Shown here: one piece after another, positions 41,950 through 50,999 of the stretch
Numbering within the stretch: position 1 is the stretch's first letter
Layout: every line of letters starts with the position of its first letter
From: Chloroflexota bacterium
Lineage (GTDB): Bacteria; Chloroflexota; UBA6077; FW602-bin22; CADDYW01
Assembly: GCA_902810745.1 (NCBI GenBank)
Contig: CADDYW010000006.1
Coordinates: forward strand, 1 to 64,000
Direction: 5' to 3'
Length of the DNA: 64,000 bases
The notes under the pieces: generated by a model
What the model was told of the DNA's origin: nothing
The model's input: only the letters and a program-made list of their open reading frames with translations
Databases searched by the model: none
Made by a program: the position numbers and the translations under genes

Positions 41950-42305
41950 AGTTTCCTCCCGGTGGTCGACCGGCACCGACCGATTCCCAGACGGCTCGCC
42001 CGGATCGCTTGCGATGCGGTATGCATCGCCACGAAAGTATCGGCCGGGCGGAGGTTGCCGCCTTCGTGCGCTTTCCAGGGCCCGGGTGCGAGGCCTGGTC
42101 ACCTCTGGACGTTGCCGCGAGCGTCGACCGACGGAGGATCAGCCCATCGCCCAGGTCTCGAAGGATCTCTGTCGGCATTCGCTCTCTGTCCTCGCTGACT
42201 GACCTCTTCCCGGCAGCAGGCCTCCCATCGTCAGTCCGCGTTCGTGCCAGGGGAGCGGCAATGCTCCCGGCGCGGGTGGTGTCAGCGCCGTGATCGCCTC
42301 GACCT
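41950..42305. other. Convergent intergenic region
   Basis: 356 bases between the oxidoreductase and the first BON gene. A GGGAGC/GCTCCC stem with a six-base loop (42251-42268) is the only clear structure and may terminate either gene; there is no T-run. No coding frame with a ribosome site is visible. Confidence 0.35.
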
Positions 42306-42749
42306 TTATAACGACACGGTCAGGTGGCAGATGACACCCACCACGCCCTCGACCTCCCGGGCGTCGTCGCAGGCCTGCTGGATCTGCTCTTCGGATGGAA
42401 CCGTGCCCTCCAGGTAGACGACGCCATTGGTCACGCCCACGACGACGTTGCCAGCGTACACGGCTGGATCGCTGTCCAGCACGCCCCGAACGTCGAGGGC
42501 GATGGCGCGGTCGGGACGTGGGCTTTCCGATGCTACCACGATCTCGTTGATCACGTCGACGACGCCGGGGATCTGTCGCGCCTCCCGCTCGGCCAGGATT
42601 CTCTGCTCCGTGGAGGGGACCGTCCCGCGGAGATGGACGACTCCCTGGCCGACCAGTACGGTAACCTTCGTCGCGTCGATCCGCGGGTCCCGACACAGTG
42701 CGTCGAGAACCCTCTGGAGAATCTGTCGGTCAGCTCGCGAGCCCCTCAT
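42306..42749 (-). CDS. Double BON-domain protein
   Basis: 147 aa made of two BON domains: residues about 5-72 (V-L-V-G-Q-G-V-V-H-L-R-G-T-V-P-S as the Gly-centred hairpin, then G-V-V-D-V-I-N-E-I) and about 82-145 (V-G-V-T-N-G-V-V-Y-L-E-G-T-V-P-S, then G-V-V-G-V). BON domains usually bind membranes or polymers in envelope proteins. There is no signal peptide or membrane helix here, so the protein should be cytosolic. GAGGAG lies nine bases before the ATG. It is divergent from two further BON proteins. Confidence 0.85.
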   Translation of the reverse strand: MRGSRADRQILQRVLDALCRDPRIDATKVTVLVGQGVVHLRGTVPSTEQRILAEREARQIPGVVDVINEIVVASESPRPDRAIALDVRGVLDSDPAVYAGNVVVGVTNGVVYLEGTVPSEEQIQQACDDAREVEGVVGVICHLTVSL

Positions 42750-43265
42750 CTGGCTGTGCTCCTCGCGTGTCCCTTGCCGACACGGTGCTTCGGTTTCTGG
42801 TCAGATCCTGACGGCCCGCGCGGCATCCTAACCGCCCATTCGTCTTGTCGCGGCGTACCGACCGCGCGGGCCTCAGGGTGAGCCTGCCAGCTGCCCGGGC
42901 GCACAGCGGCAGGGAGGTGCGACGATACCATCTCCGGGTGGCCAGTGAGGCATCGTCCCGCCGACCGCGAGGCGCGGTCTCTGGCTTTCGACGCGCCGGG
43001 TCGGAGCTCCGTCGCTGACGCTGGGAATGGCATCCACCGCGGACTGGTGTATCTTCATCCGGCTTCCAGGTGACCCATCGCACGAGTCGTACCGATCGCG
43101 CTCTTTCGACCGGTTCCCGCGCGGACATCGTCGATTCTGGTCTGCTTCTTGCCGAGCGCTGCCTGGCACGTCCAGAGCTGGGCTTGGCGCTGCTCGTGGA
43201 GCAGGCCCGAGCCAATCCGCTGCCTGTGCCAGAGCCAGTCACTCGTGCTTCGGAGGTGAGCTTCC
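42750..43265. other. Divergent intergenic region between BON genes
   Basis: 516 bases. A GTG-started frame at 43070-43282 (70 codons, ending inside the next gene) has fairly good codon bias but no ribosome site. I see no convincing promoter hexamer pair for either BON gene and no repeat. Confidence 0.3.
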
Positions 43266-43724
43266 TTGGCGATGCTCTATAACTACGGGCGGGCAATGGC
43301 CACGCCGAACTTCCCCTACTGGGGATCTGCCGGTCTTGGCGGGTTCGGTCCCTGGATGGGTGCCCTCGGGACCTACGGACCGCTCCCTGCCATGGGTCCA
43401 CCGTTCTGGGGCTACGGGACGTTTCCGGGGGTGGGCTCCCCGTTCTGGGGATACGGTCCGTTCCCCGCGGCGGCACCGTGGTATGCTCCGACCTTTGTTC
43501 CTCGGTCGGATGACGAGATCCGCGAGTTTGTCCAGCGCACGCTCGTCAGTGATCCAATGATCCCACCCGAGACGACCATCGACGTGTCGGTCAGCAACGG
43601 CGTCGTGACGCTTACCGGCACGGTTCCGTCCAAGCGGATCAAGCACGCGGCGGGCGACGACGCGTGGTGGATCCCTTCCGTGCTCGACGTTCACAACGAG
43701 ATCGAGGTGACGCCGCGACGCTAG
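43266..43724 (+). CDS. BON-domain protein with aromatic/Gly/Pro-rich N-terminus (copy 1)
   Basis: 152 aa. Residues 1-75 are low-complexity, rich in Gly, Pro, Phe, Trp and Tyr, with an internal repeat of P-F-W-G-Y-G. Residues about 80-150 are one BON domain (D-V-S-V-S-N-G-V-V-T-L-T-G-T-V-P-S). The end, H-A-A-G-D-D-A-W-W-I-P, is shared with the next gene. TTG at 43266 has GGAGGTGA six bases upstream and is preferred over ATG 43272. No signal peptide. The aromatic repeats suggest self-association; this is inference. Confidence 0.8.
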   Translation: MAMLYNYGRAMATPNFPYWGSAGLGGFGPWMGALGTYGPLPAMGPPFWGYGTFPGVGSPFWGYGPFPAAAPWYAPTFVPRSDDEIREFVQRTLVSDPMIPPETTIDVSVSNGVVTLTGTVPSKRIKHAAGDDAWWIPSVLDVHNEIEVTPRR

Positions 43725-43784
43725 AGTGTTGGGGCACGAGCCCAATGCTCTGAACACTCAGTCGGATTGCTAGGAGAGAATGGC

Positions 43785-44306
43785 ATGTACAACTACGGGC
43801 AAGCATTCGGCGGATTCCCGCCGACCATGGGCGCGGGTGCAATGATGCCGATGGGCTACGGATTTGGTCCTGGCTTCGGCGCGTTCCCACCGTTCTGGAA
43901 TCCATTCTGGTATGCGTCGACGCTCGGGCTAGGCTGGGGGCTTGGCGGGGCGCGGCGGTGGGGCGGAACCTACTCTCCACAGTTCATCATGAGCGGTCTG
44001 CCTACCGACGAGGAGATCGAGGAGATGGTCTACGACTCGATCGACTCCGATCCGATGATTCCCTACGATGCGGATATCGAGGTGGAGAGCGACGCCGGAA
44101 CGGTGACCTTGCGTGGCACGGTCGCGAGTAAGGCGATCAAGCACGCGGCGGGGGACGACGCGTGGTGGATCCCCGGTGTCAACGACGTGCGCAACGAAAT
44201 TCAGGTCGAGCGCAGACGCCCCGCACCGGAGGAGGCTGCCGCGCGGCCTGCCCGGGCCGCGGCGGTTGGCGGCCGCCGGGCGCGAGCAACCGCGGCAACG
44301 GCCTGA
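43785..44306 (+). CDS. BON-domain protein with aromatic/Gly-rich N-terminus (copy 2)
   Basis: 173 aa, tandem paralogue of the preceding gene, 60 bases downstream. The N-terminus (M-Y-N-Y-G-Q-A-F-G-G and on) is Gly/Phe/Pro/Met-rich; the BON domain (about 75-140) keeps I-K-H-A-A-G-D-D-A-W-W-I-P and D-V-R-N-E-I. It differs by an Ala/Arg-rich C-terminal tail of about 30 residues, which could bind nucleic acid or acidic surfaces. AGGAGA lies seven bases before the ATG. Confidence 0.8.
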   Translation: MYNYGQAFGGFPPTMGAGAMMPMGYGFGPGFGAFPPFWNPFWYASTLGLGWGLGGARRWGGTYSPQFIMSGLPTDEEIEEMVYDSIDSDPMIPYDADIEVESDAGTVTLRGTVASKAIKHAAGDDAWWIPGVNDVRNEIQVERRRPAPEEAAARPARAAAVGGRRARATAATA

Positions 44307-44389
44307 GATTCTGATCGGCGCGGAGAGGGGGGCACCTCACGGCGTCCCCCCTCTCCCTCCGCGCGACCGCGACGAGGCCCACTGAGCCT

Positions 44390-44536
44390 TCCCGATTCGT
44401 AGATCTGCCGGCTGGTTGCTTCGATCTTCGGCTCCTCGGTCGTGACGTCGTGGATCCGGTAGCGCATCGCAACCGTGGCGATCAGATCCGCGGCAGCCGC
44501 CTCGGCGCAGCGGTGTGACGCAGGTGCACACCGCAT
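44390..44536 (-). pseudogene. Relic of the C-terminus of an ABC exporter ATPase
   Basis: About 40 codons read D-L-I-A-T-V-A-M-R-Y-R-I-H-D-V-T-T-E-E-P-K-I, then I-E-A and Q-I-Y. This matches the C-terminal tail of ABC-2-type exporter ATPases, which ends in a D-L-T-x-E-E-P-x-I-E pattern shortly before the stop. The ATPase core is missing and the frame runs past the expected stop. It lies beside the permease relic at 44825-45113. Recognition is from memory of the family pattern. Confidence 0.45.
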
Positions 44537-44818
44537 CTATCCCGCGTACCTCTCCATCGGATGGCTGGCGATCGTTAGCTCACCACGGGTGAAGACGTCC
44601 TCGACCTCGTTGCTCTGGATCGTCCGGGAGCGCGAGGCCGCGTCGACCGGCCGCCAGTCGAGCCGGGGGGTCTCGCGCAAGCGTCGGGCCTGGAGCAGGC
44701 TATGCGACCCGTCAGAAGGATCCGGCGCGACGAAGCCCCTGAGCGCGCGCACGGGCGACGTGACCAGCTCCCCGCGTCCACGTGGGCCGGCTGTCCGGAA
44801 CGCGCTCGGATTGCTCAA
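44537..44818 (-). CDS. Unrecognised ORF inside the decayed ABC locus
   Basis: 93 codons from TTG 44818 to a TAG directly before the ATPase relic. The second half (R-L-D-W-R-P-V-D-A-A, then N-E-V-E-D-V-F-T-R-G-E-L) has a protein-like composition; the first half does not. No ribosome site. It lies between two gene relics and may itself be a fragment. Confidence 0.25.
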   Translation of the reverse strand: MSNPSAFRTAGPRGRGELVTSPVRALRGFVAPDPSDGSHSLLQARRLRETPRLDWRPVDAASRSRTIQSNEVEDVFTRGELTIASHPMERYAG

Positions 44819-44824
44819 AAAGCG

Positions 44825-45113
44825 CTAGGCGACGCATCCCGCGCCGATCAGGATCACGCCGATGACCATCGCCAGCCAGGTCAGCGGCGACCCTGGCCAG
44901 CCTCGACCGAAAGTGAGCTGGCCGACCAGAAATATCGGGGCGGATCGTATAGAGCAGGAGGGAAAGCACGCGGCCGTAATCGCGGGCGAGCCAGAACCCG
45001 AGGTACGAGAACGGCTTCGACAGGTCCGAGACGACGTCGCCGGTCCGGATGGCCGCCTCGACGTTCCACGAGCCCAGGAGCGCCACGATCACGGTCAGCG
45101 CACGAGTCACCCA
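44825..45113 (-). pseudogene. Frameshifted, truncated ABC-2 exporter permease (DUF990 type)
   Basis: One frame reads W-V-T-R-A-L-T-V-I-V-A-L-L-G, A-I-R-T-G-D-V-V-S-D-L and L-A-R-D-Y-G-R-V-L-S down to about 44935. The match then continues only in another frame: P-I-F-L-V-G-Q-L-T-F-G, then S-P-L-T-W-L-A-M-V-I-G-V-I-L-I-G, ending at a TAG at 44825. Together these follow the middle of DUF990-type ABC-2 permeases, whose first 60-80 residues and last third are absent. A single-base shift plus two truncations mean it cannot be functional. Confidence 0.65.
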
Positions 45114-45210
45114 CCTGCAGGTGACTCGGCCCTTGCACCGCCGTCGAAGTTGGTGCTCCACGACTGGTACAGCCCCCGACCCGACGCCAGGACGCACCCC
45201 GACTCCTCGG

Positions 45211-46620
45211 CTACGGCAGCTGCGGCCGTCGGTCAGCCCACGGCGCCGCTTCCTCGAAGGCCGCGGCCGCGCGGAGAACCAGCGCGTCCTCGAAACGGCG
45301 ACCGACGATCTGGAGGCCGATCGGGAGACCGTCAGAGGTCCAGCCGCAGGGTACGGTAGCGGCGGGCTGGCCCGTGAGGTTGAACGGGGAGGTGAACGGC
45401 GTCCAGCTCAGGCCGTCGGGTTTGCGGCCGGCGATCTCTCGCGGCGCGTTGAGGCCCACCTCGAACGGCGGCACCGCGATCGTCGGGGTCAGGAGCAGAT
45501 CGTAGCGTTCGAAGAACCGCCGCGCCGTGTCGTAGATCTGAGCTCGGGCCTGATAGGCGCGCGCGAGGTCGAAGGCAGTCAGCGAGCGGGTCGACCGAAC
45601 AAGCGCGGCGAGACCCGGGTCGATCCGGTCTTCCCAGCCAGCCGGCTGCGCGTCGAGCGCTGCGCTAATCGCGGCGTAAAACAGCGGCTGCCAGGTCGGA
45701 CCGACGTCTGGAAAGCCGGGCGCCGCTTCGTCGACCGGTCCCGCCAGATCTTCGAATCGGCGGGCAGCATTTTCGCAGATCGCCCGCACTGCAGGGTCCA
45801 CGACAGCGTAGCCCAGATCGGCGCTCCAGGCCACGCGCACCCCACGAATGCCAGATCCAATGCCGTCGAGGAAGTCGATCGGGCCAATCGGATAGCTGTT
45901 GCGATCCCGGCGATCGTGGCCAGCGATGACGTTCAGCATGAGCGCCGCGTCGCGCACGGTACGGGTCATCGGTCCAGTGTGCGAAAGCGCTTCGGCCCAG
46001 CTCGGCGGGTAGGACGGCACCAGTCCGAACGTCGGCTTCAGCCCGAAGATGCCACAAAACGACGCCGGGATGCGGATCGATCCACCCCCGTCGGTCCCCA
46101 CGGCAAGAGGCCCCAGCCCGGCCGCGACCGCCGCCCCCGCGCCGCCACTCGATCCGCCTGGCGTGCGATCCGGATTCCAGGGGTTTCGCGTTGGCCCGAA
46201 GAGCCGATTGTCGGTGACGCCCTTCCAGCCGAACTCCGGCGTGTTCGTCTTGCCGAGCAAGACCGCGCCGGCCGTGGCCAGTCGCTCCACCACCGGGGCA
46301 TCTTCGTCCGGGATCGAGTCGGCAAATAGCAGTGAGCCGCGTGTCGTTCGGATGCCTCGAGTGATCAGCAGATCCTTGATCGAGACCGGGACCCCGGCGA
46401 GTGGACCGACGCGCTCGCCGCGCTGGATCGCCGATTCCACCTGCTGTGCGGCTGTCCGCGCGAGCTCTGCCGTCACCGTGCAATAGGCATTGATGGTTGG
46501 ATTGATCCGCTCTATTCGCGCAAGGAACGCCTCGACGACCTCGACCGGCGAGAGCTCACGGGTCTGGATCTTCGCCCTCAGATCCATTGCCGACAGGTAA
46601 CACAGGTCGTTCTGGTCCAT
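45211..46620 (-). CDS. Amidase-signature family hydrolase
   Basis: 469 aa. The Ser-cisSer-Lys triad is visible: Lys in V-S-I-K-D-L-L near 82, Ser in T-P-G-G-S-S-G-G-A near 155 and Ser in T-D-G-G-G-S-I-R-I-P near 178. The overall sequence is closest to the AtzE/GatA-like amidases. It hydrolyses an amide in the cytosol; no GatB or GatC is near, so it is not the tRNA amidotransferase unless they are elsewhere. AGGAGGT lies nine bases before the ATG. Upstream is the TPR gene on the same strand. Confidence 0.88.
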   Translation of the reverse strand: MDQNDLCYLSAMDLRAKIQTRELSPVEVVEAFLARIERINPTINAYCTVTAELARTAAQQVESAIQRGERVGPLAGVPVSIKDLLITRGIRTTRGSLLFADSIPDEDAPVVERLATAGAVLLGKTNTPEFGWKGVTDNRLFGPTRNPWNPDRTPGGSSGGAGAAVAAGLGPLAVGTDGGGSIRIPASFCGIFGLKPTFGLVPSYPPSWAEALSHTGPMTRTVRDAALMLNVIAGHDRRDRNSYPIGPIDFLDGIGSGIRGVRVAWSADLGYAVVDPAVRAICENAARRFEDLAGPVDEAAPGFPDVGPTWQPLFYAAISAALDAQPAGWEDRIDPGLAALVRSTRSLTAFDLARAYQARAQIYDTARRFFERYDLLLTPTIAVPPFEVGLNAPREIAGRKPDGLSWTPFTSPFNLTGQPAATVPCGWTSDGLPIGLQIVGRRFEDALVLRAAAAFEEAAPWADRRPQLP

Positions 46621-46714
46621 CGCCCGTTCACCTCCTCGCGTGATGCGACGTGCAGCATCGAGAGAAAGTAGCTACCCGCAGCACCGCGGCGTTCCCGCTC
46701 TGGCTCTGGTCCCG

Positions 46715-47320
46715 TTACTTCGCGGGCAAGCTTCCCATGACCTCTTCAAGTTCGGGAAGCTCCGGGTTCAGCTCGCGTGCCCGTATCCACGCGCTCATCG
46801 CGCGGGTGTATTCGCCACGGTAGAGAAACTCGAGCGCGGCGAGGGCGTATCCCTCGTAGCGCCGGGGCGCCAGACGCTGAACCGTGAGGAACTCCCCGAG
46901 TGCTTCGTCTCCCAGGTCCAGGTCGAACCAGGCACGGCCGAGATCCAGGTGGGCTTCGACGTCGCTTGGCCAGCGCGCAATACGGCGAAGCGCGCGGCGG
47001 ACGATCCTGACCGACTTCAGGTCGAGCGCGGCCGGACTCGTGGGATCGCGTCGGGTGACCTCCTCGAGCGTGCGCTGAGCGCGCCCCCAGGCGTGCCGCT
47101 TGATCTGGCCCTGCGCTTCACGATATAATCCCGTTTCGAAATCCGGTGCCTCCGTCTGGTCCTTGGCCGAAACCTCGGCTACCGTTACCTGGGGCTCCCC
47201 GGCGTCATAAGTCCGGAGCGCATCCGGATCTTCTGGCCCACCACGTCGTGGCGAGTGGAAAACTCTGCTAAGCAGAGAGGTACGCCGGGGTATTGGCGGT
47301 GGGCCGAGTGGTAGCTTCAT
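46715..47320 (-). CDS. Tetratricopeptide-repeat protein
   Basis: 201 aa. A basic, Pro-rich first 60 residues precede a helical region with about three TPR-like units (W-P-S-D-V-E-A-H-L-D-L-G-R-A-W-F-D-L-D, then R-Y-E-G-Y-A-L-A-A-L-E-F-L-Y-R-G-E-Y). There is no signal peptide. Likely a scaffold or adaptor. CAGGAGA lies six bases before the ATG. Divergent from the PucR-type regulator. Confidence 0.7.
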   Translation of the reverse strand: MKLPLGPPPIPRRTSLLSRVFHSPRRGGPEDPDALRTYDAGEPQVTVAEVSAKDQTEAPDFETGLYREAQGQIKRHAWGRAQRTLEEVTRRDPTSPAALDLKSVRIVRRALRRIARWPSDVEAHLDLGRAWFDLDLGDEALGEFLTVQRLAPRRYEGYALAALEFLYRGEYTRAMSAWIRARELNPELPELEEVMGSLPAK

Positions 47321-47407
47321 GACGCGTCTCCTGTTCAGGGGATCTCATCATCCCCAATCCCTCGCGGTTTGCCTACCATGAGTTCCACCGAATTTCTCTG
47401 GCCGTTT

Positions 47408-47417
47408 CGGGTACCCG
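47408..47417. promoter_or_regulatory. Palindrome CGGGTACCCG in the divergent region of the PucR-type gene
   Basis: A perfect 10-base palindrome in the 130-base region between the TPR gene and the regulator gene, 34 bases before the regulator start. A candidate operator; no promoter boxes are clear nearby. Confidence 0.25.
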
Positions 47418-47450
47418 GTTTGGCTACTTTCGACGAATAGCGAGGGAGAG

Positions 47451-48956
47451 ATGGATCTGTCTCGTGCATCAGCTGACAGTGCTGTTGGCGGATCGGGAGC
47501 CACGGTGGCTGCCCACGCGCACGCGTGTAATGCACCCGCGATAGAGCCCTCGTCGAGTGCAGCCGGGCAGTTCCGTGGTGTCGAGGAGGAGCTTCGGAAT
47601 CTCCGCCGAGCCGTGTCGATTCGGGATGAGCTGACCCGTGTTGCGCTCGACGGTTACGGTTTCGGGCGTCTGGCTCTCGTGCTCGCGCAGTCTATCGGTA
47701 ACCCGGTTCTCATCGAGAATCGCTTCTTCAGATTGCTCGGCTACGCCACGCCAAGCGGGCAGGGTCCGCGCGATGATCGGCCCGTTTCGACGGGTGCGCT
47801 CCTACGCGATGTTCGGGGCCACGCGCTCGGGCTGCAGCTCCAGGACGATCGACGGCCGATCGTCGTGCCGGCGCGGCCGGGGCGTGGAGCTGCCCCGCCG
47901 CGCCTGGTAGCGCCGGTCGTCATCGCCGACGACGTCGTTGGCTACGTTTCGATTCTCGGACGTGATCGTCCTCTCGAGCAGGCGGATTCTCTCGTCGCCG
48001 GACACGTGGCGCAGACGATTGCGATCGAGTTCGCGCGTCAGCAGGCAGCGCTCGAGACCGAGGTCAAGCTCGCGGGCAGCTTACTGGATGTCCTGCTGCA
48101 CGGAGGCGACGTCTCGGCTGAGATGCGCGGCGCACGTGCGTCGCTGCTCAACTATGATACCGGCGCGTCCCAGGTGCTTCTGGTCGTTGAGCCGGATCCG
48201 ACGACAGATCGTCGCCAGTCGGTACCGCTACGGGACCTGCTCACGCTCGTGAGGCCGTGGGCGCGGCGCATCGCGACCGGAAGCTTAGTCACCGACAGGG
48301 CCGGCCAGATTGTCGTGCTCCTGGCGGGCGAGGTGATAAAGCCGCGGCCGCGGCCGGCCCGCGCGTCCGAGAGGACGGCCAGGCCGGTACTTTCTCCTGG
48401 CTCTTCCACGCACGCCTCGGACGTGGCGCTGGCAGAGCTACTTCGACAGGAGATCGCCAGCATCGCTCCCGATCTCGTTGTCTCGATCGCGATTGCACCC
48501 CCGGTTCGCGATGCTCGCGAGCTCGGCCGCGCCTACGACAGCGCCCGTCGAGCACTCGCCGTTCTGAGGCTGCTAGGTGAAACGGGTCAGGTCGTCTCCA
48601 CGACCGATCCACGTCTCGCCGTCTTCTTCCTGTTCGATACCACCAAGCCCGAAAAGCGGCGAGAGTTTGTCGATCTGGTGCTTGGACCACTGATCGCGTA
48701 TGATCAAGAGCACTGCCGATCACTGCTGGTGACGCTTCAGGCCTACCTGGCGTGCGCCGGGAATCTCGAGACGACGGCGAGGATGCTCAACGTTCATACC
48801 AGCACCCTGAAGTACCGGCTCCAGCGGATCGCCGAGGTCGGCGGGCTGGACGTGCGTAACGCCGACGACCGGTTCAACGCGGCGCTCGCCCTGCGACTTC
48901 GCGCGCTCCTCGGAGATCACGCGTGTTCGGGCGGGTCGGGGGCTGCCCCGCGGTGA
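47451..48956 (+). CDS. PucR/CdaR-type transcriptional regulator
   Basis: 501 aa. Central GAF-like region (about 65-210, with V-A-P-V-V-I-A-D-D-V-V-G-Y-V) and a GGDEF-like middle (about 210-400). The C-terminal PucR helix-turn-helix includes L-Q-A-Y-L-A-C-A-G-N-L, T-A-R-M-L-N-V-H-T-S-T-L-K-Y-R-L and F-N-A-A-L-A-L. Such proteins sense small metabolites and activate catabolic genes. The three downstream genes on the same strand (SDR, 2-hydroxyacid dehydrogenase, Ogt-like) include possible targets. GAGGGAG is directly before the ATG. Confidence 0.85.
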   Translation: MDLSRASADSAVGGSGATVAAHAHACNAPAIEPSSSAAGQFRGVEEELRNLRRAVSIRDELTRVALDGYGFGRLALVLAQSIGNPVLIENRFFRLLGYATPSGQGPRDDRPVSTGALLRDVRGHALGLQLQDDRRPIVVPARPGRGAAPPRLVAPVVIADDVVGYVSILGRDRPLEQADSLVAGHVAQTIAIEFARQQAALETEVKLAGSLLDVLLHGGDVSAEMRGARASLLNYDTGASQVLLVVEPDPTTDRRQSVPLRDLLTLVRPWARRIATGSLVTDRAGQIVVLLAGEVIKPRPRPARASERTARPVLSPGSSTHASDVALAELLRQEIASIAPDLVVSIAIAPPVRDARELGRAYDSARRALAVLRLLGETGQVVSTTDPRLAVFFLFDTTKPEKRREFVDLVLGPLIAYDQEHCRSLLVTLQAYLACAGNLETTARMLNVHTSTLKYRLQRIAEVGGLDVRNADDRFNAALALRLRALLGDHACSGGSGAAPR

Positions 48957-49073
48957 TTACGCCCCTGCCGATCACGCGGAAGGGCTGCGAGGAAGCAGTG
49001 ACGCTACGCTATCTCATCCGTTGCGGCGCGCGACTCGGGATATCGACCAGGAATTCAGCTTGAGGAGGAGCAC

Positions 49074-49844
49074 GTGTACGAAGAGATCTTCCGCCTCGAC
49101 GGGAAGCTTGCACTCCTACCGGGAGGGGCTGGCGGCATCGGCTCGGCACTCGCCCGTGGTCTCGCCGAGTTCGGCGCAGACGTCGTCGTGGCGGGGCGAT
49201 CAGCTGAGCGTTCGGAAGCGGTAGCCGCGAGCCTTGCCTCGACGGGTCGTCGTGCGATGGGAATGGTGGTTGACGTCACCGATCCTGCATCGGTCGAACG
49301 GCTGGTCGGACGGGTCATGGACGAGTTCGGTCGGATCGATATCCTGGTCAACTGTGCCGGGACCAATGTCGAGGCGCCCGCGGAGAGCTTTCCACTCGCC
49401 GATTGGCGTCGGGTGATGGAGCTGAACGTCACCGGAACTTTCCTGACCTGCCAGGCTGTCGGTCGCATCATGATCTCGCAGAAGAGTGGCAGCATCATCA
49501 ACCTGTCGTCGGTCCGCGGACAGCTTGCGATTCGTCGCGGCTACGCTGCCTACACCCCGAGTAAAGCGGCGGTGAATAATCTGACGCGACAGCTCGCGAC
49601 GGAGTGGGCCCAGCACAACGTCCGGGTCAATGCGATTGCGCCCACGTTCATCGAGACGCCGCTGGTCGCGAACATGCTCGCAAACCCCGAGTTTCGCCGC
49701 AGCCTCACCGACCGAATCCCACTCGGCCGGGTCGGGGTGCCTGGCGACATCGTCGGCGCGACGATCTTCTTCGCTTCCCCTGCGTCTAGCTTCGTCACCG
49801 GACACATCCTGCTCGTGGATGGCGGCGTCACCGCCACACAATAG
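49074..49844 (+). CDS. Short-chain dehydrogenase/reductase
   Basis: 256 aa classical SDR. Cofactor motif G-G-A-G-G-I-G near residue 17 (the first Gly follows P-G), N-C-A-G near 92, catalytic Ser-Tyr-Lys in L-S-S-V-R and Y-T-P-S-K near 160, and V-N-A-I-A-P-T-F-I near 185. It resembles gluconate 5-dehydrogenases and related sugar-acid dehydrogenases. The GTG start has GAGGAGGA four bases upstream. It lies 43 bases before a hydroxyacid dehydrogenase gene, so a sugar-acid or hydroxy-acid pathway is likely. Confidence 0.88.
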   Translation: MYEEIFRLDGKLALLPGGAGGIGSALARGLAEFGADVVVAGRSAERSEAVAASLASTGRRAMGMVVDVTDPASVERLVGRVMDEFGRIDILVNCAGTNVEAPAESFPLADWRRVMELNVTGTFLTCQAVGRIMISQKSGSIINLSSVRGQLAIRRGYAAYTPSKAAVNNLTRQLATEWAQHNVRVNAIAPTFIETPLVANMLANPEFRRSLTDRIPLGRVGVPGDIVGATIFFASPASSFVTGHILLVDGGVTATQ

Positions 49845-49887
49845 AGCCGTTTCGCTTCGCGCCCTAAACTGCACAGGAGGTAACATC

Positions 49888-50841
49888 GTGAAAATCGTTC
49901 TTGGCCATCGCCCCGACGAGAAGCGCTTGGAGATGTTCCGCGCGGCATATCCCGAGGTCGAGTTTGTCTGCGTCGGCTCGCCCGAGGAAGCGAAGCGTGA
50001 GATCGCCGATGCTGACGCCTACTTCGGAAACCCATCGCGCGAGCTGTACCTGGCGGCGAAGAGACTTCGCTGGATCCAGGCGCCGAGCGCGGGCATCGAG
50101 TTCGTCCACGGCGTTCCCGAGCTGATCGAAAGCGATGTCGTCGTCACAAATACACGCGGCGCCCACGCGGCGACGATCGCCGAGCACACCTTCGCCATGC
50201 TACTGTCGCTCACGCGGGCCTTGCGCTTTTTCGATCACGCCAAGGGGTGCCACACCTGGATTCGTGCTGATGGCTATCGGCGTGTATCTGGTATCGACGG
50301 CAAGACGATGGGCATCGTCGGATTCGGGAACATCGGTCGGGCGATCGCCAGGAGGGCGTACGGCTTCGAGATGACGGTCCTGGCGGTGGACGCCCAGGAG
50401 GTACCGGCGAACGAGCACGTGAAGGCCGTTTGGACGCTGGATCGCCTGCACGACATGCTTCGCGAAACTGACGTCCTGGTAATCAGTGCGCCGATCACGC
50501 CACAAACGCGCGGCATGATCGGTGAGACCGAGATTCGCCTCCTCAAGCCGGGCGCGTATGTCCTCGCCGTCTCACGTGGTGGGATCGTCCAGGAGCCCCC
50601 GCTGATCGCCGCGCTGAAGGACGGGCACCTGGCCGGAGCGGGTCTTGACGTGACCGAGACCGAGCCACTCCCCCCGGACAATCCACTCTGGGATATTCCA
50701 AATGTGATCATTACGCCTCACATCTCTGGCGGCTCAACCCTGACGACCGAGCTCATGTGGTCGATCTTTTTCGAGAATGTTGGGCACTTCGTTCGCAACG
50801 AGCCCCTGCGTAACCTGACGGATAAGCGGCTGGGTTATTAG
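49888..50841 (+). CDS. D-2-hydroxyacid dehydrogenase
   Basis: 317 aa. NAD motif G-I-V-G-F-G-N-I-G near residue 150; catalytic Arg in V-S-R-G-G-I-V, Glu in V-T-E-T-E-P-L-P and His in T-P-H-I-S-G. It interconverts 2-oxo and D-2-hydroxy acids such as glyoxylate or hydroxypyruvate. AGGAGGT precedes the GTG at 49888; frames open to 49630 overlap the SDR gene and are not real. Probably co-transcribed with the SDR. Confidence 0.9.
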   Translation: MKIVLGHRPDEKRLEMFRAAYPEVEFVCVGSPEEAKREIADADAYFGNPSRELYLAAKRLRWIQAPSAGIEFVHGVPELIESDVVVTNTRGAHAATIAEHTFAMLLSLTRALRFFDHAKGCHTWIRADGYRRVSGIDGKTMGIVGFGNIGRAIARRAYGFEMTVLAVDAQEVPANEHVKAVWTLDRLHDMLRETDVLVISAPITPQTRGMIGETEIRLLKPGAYVLAVSRGGIVQEPPLIAALKDGHLAGAGLDVTETEPLPPDNPLWDIPNVIITPHISGGSTLTTELMWSIFFENVGHFVRNEPLRNLTDKRLGY

Positions 50842-50999
50842 CGAAGGGGCGAGGCGTCGTCGGCGACGGTGCCGGCGCGGAAGACGTGCGGGTGCCGTCG
50901 CGAGCGCTCTGACCGGCCCATGTGCCCGATGCAAAACGCGCCGACCGCGTCCGTGTCCCTGGCCCAATCAGGGCAATCCATCCAGGGGAAGGCACAAGG

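Noticed and set aside
43070-43282. 70-codon frame ending inside the first aromatic BON gene
   Set aside because: Codon bias is fair, but there is no ribosome site and the GTG has no upstream support; left as an intergenic note.
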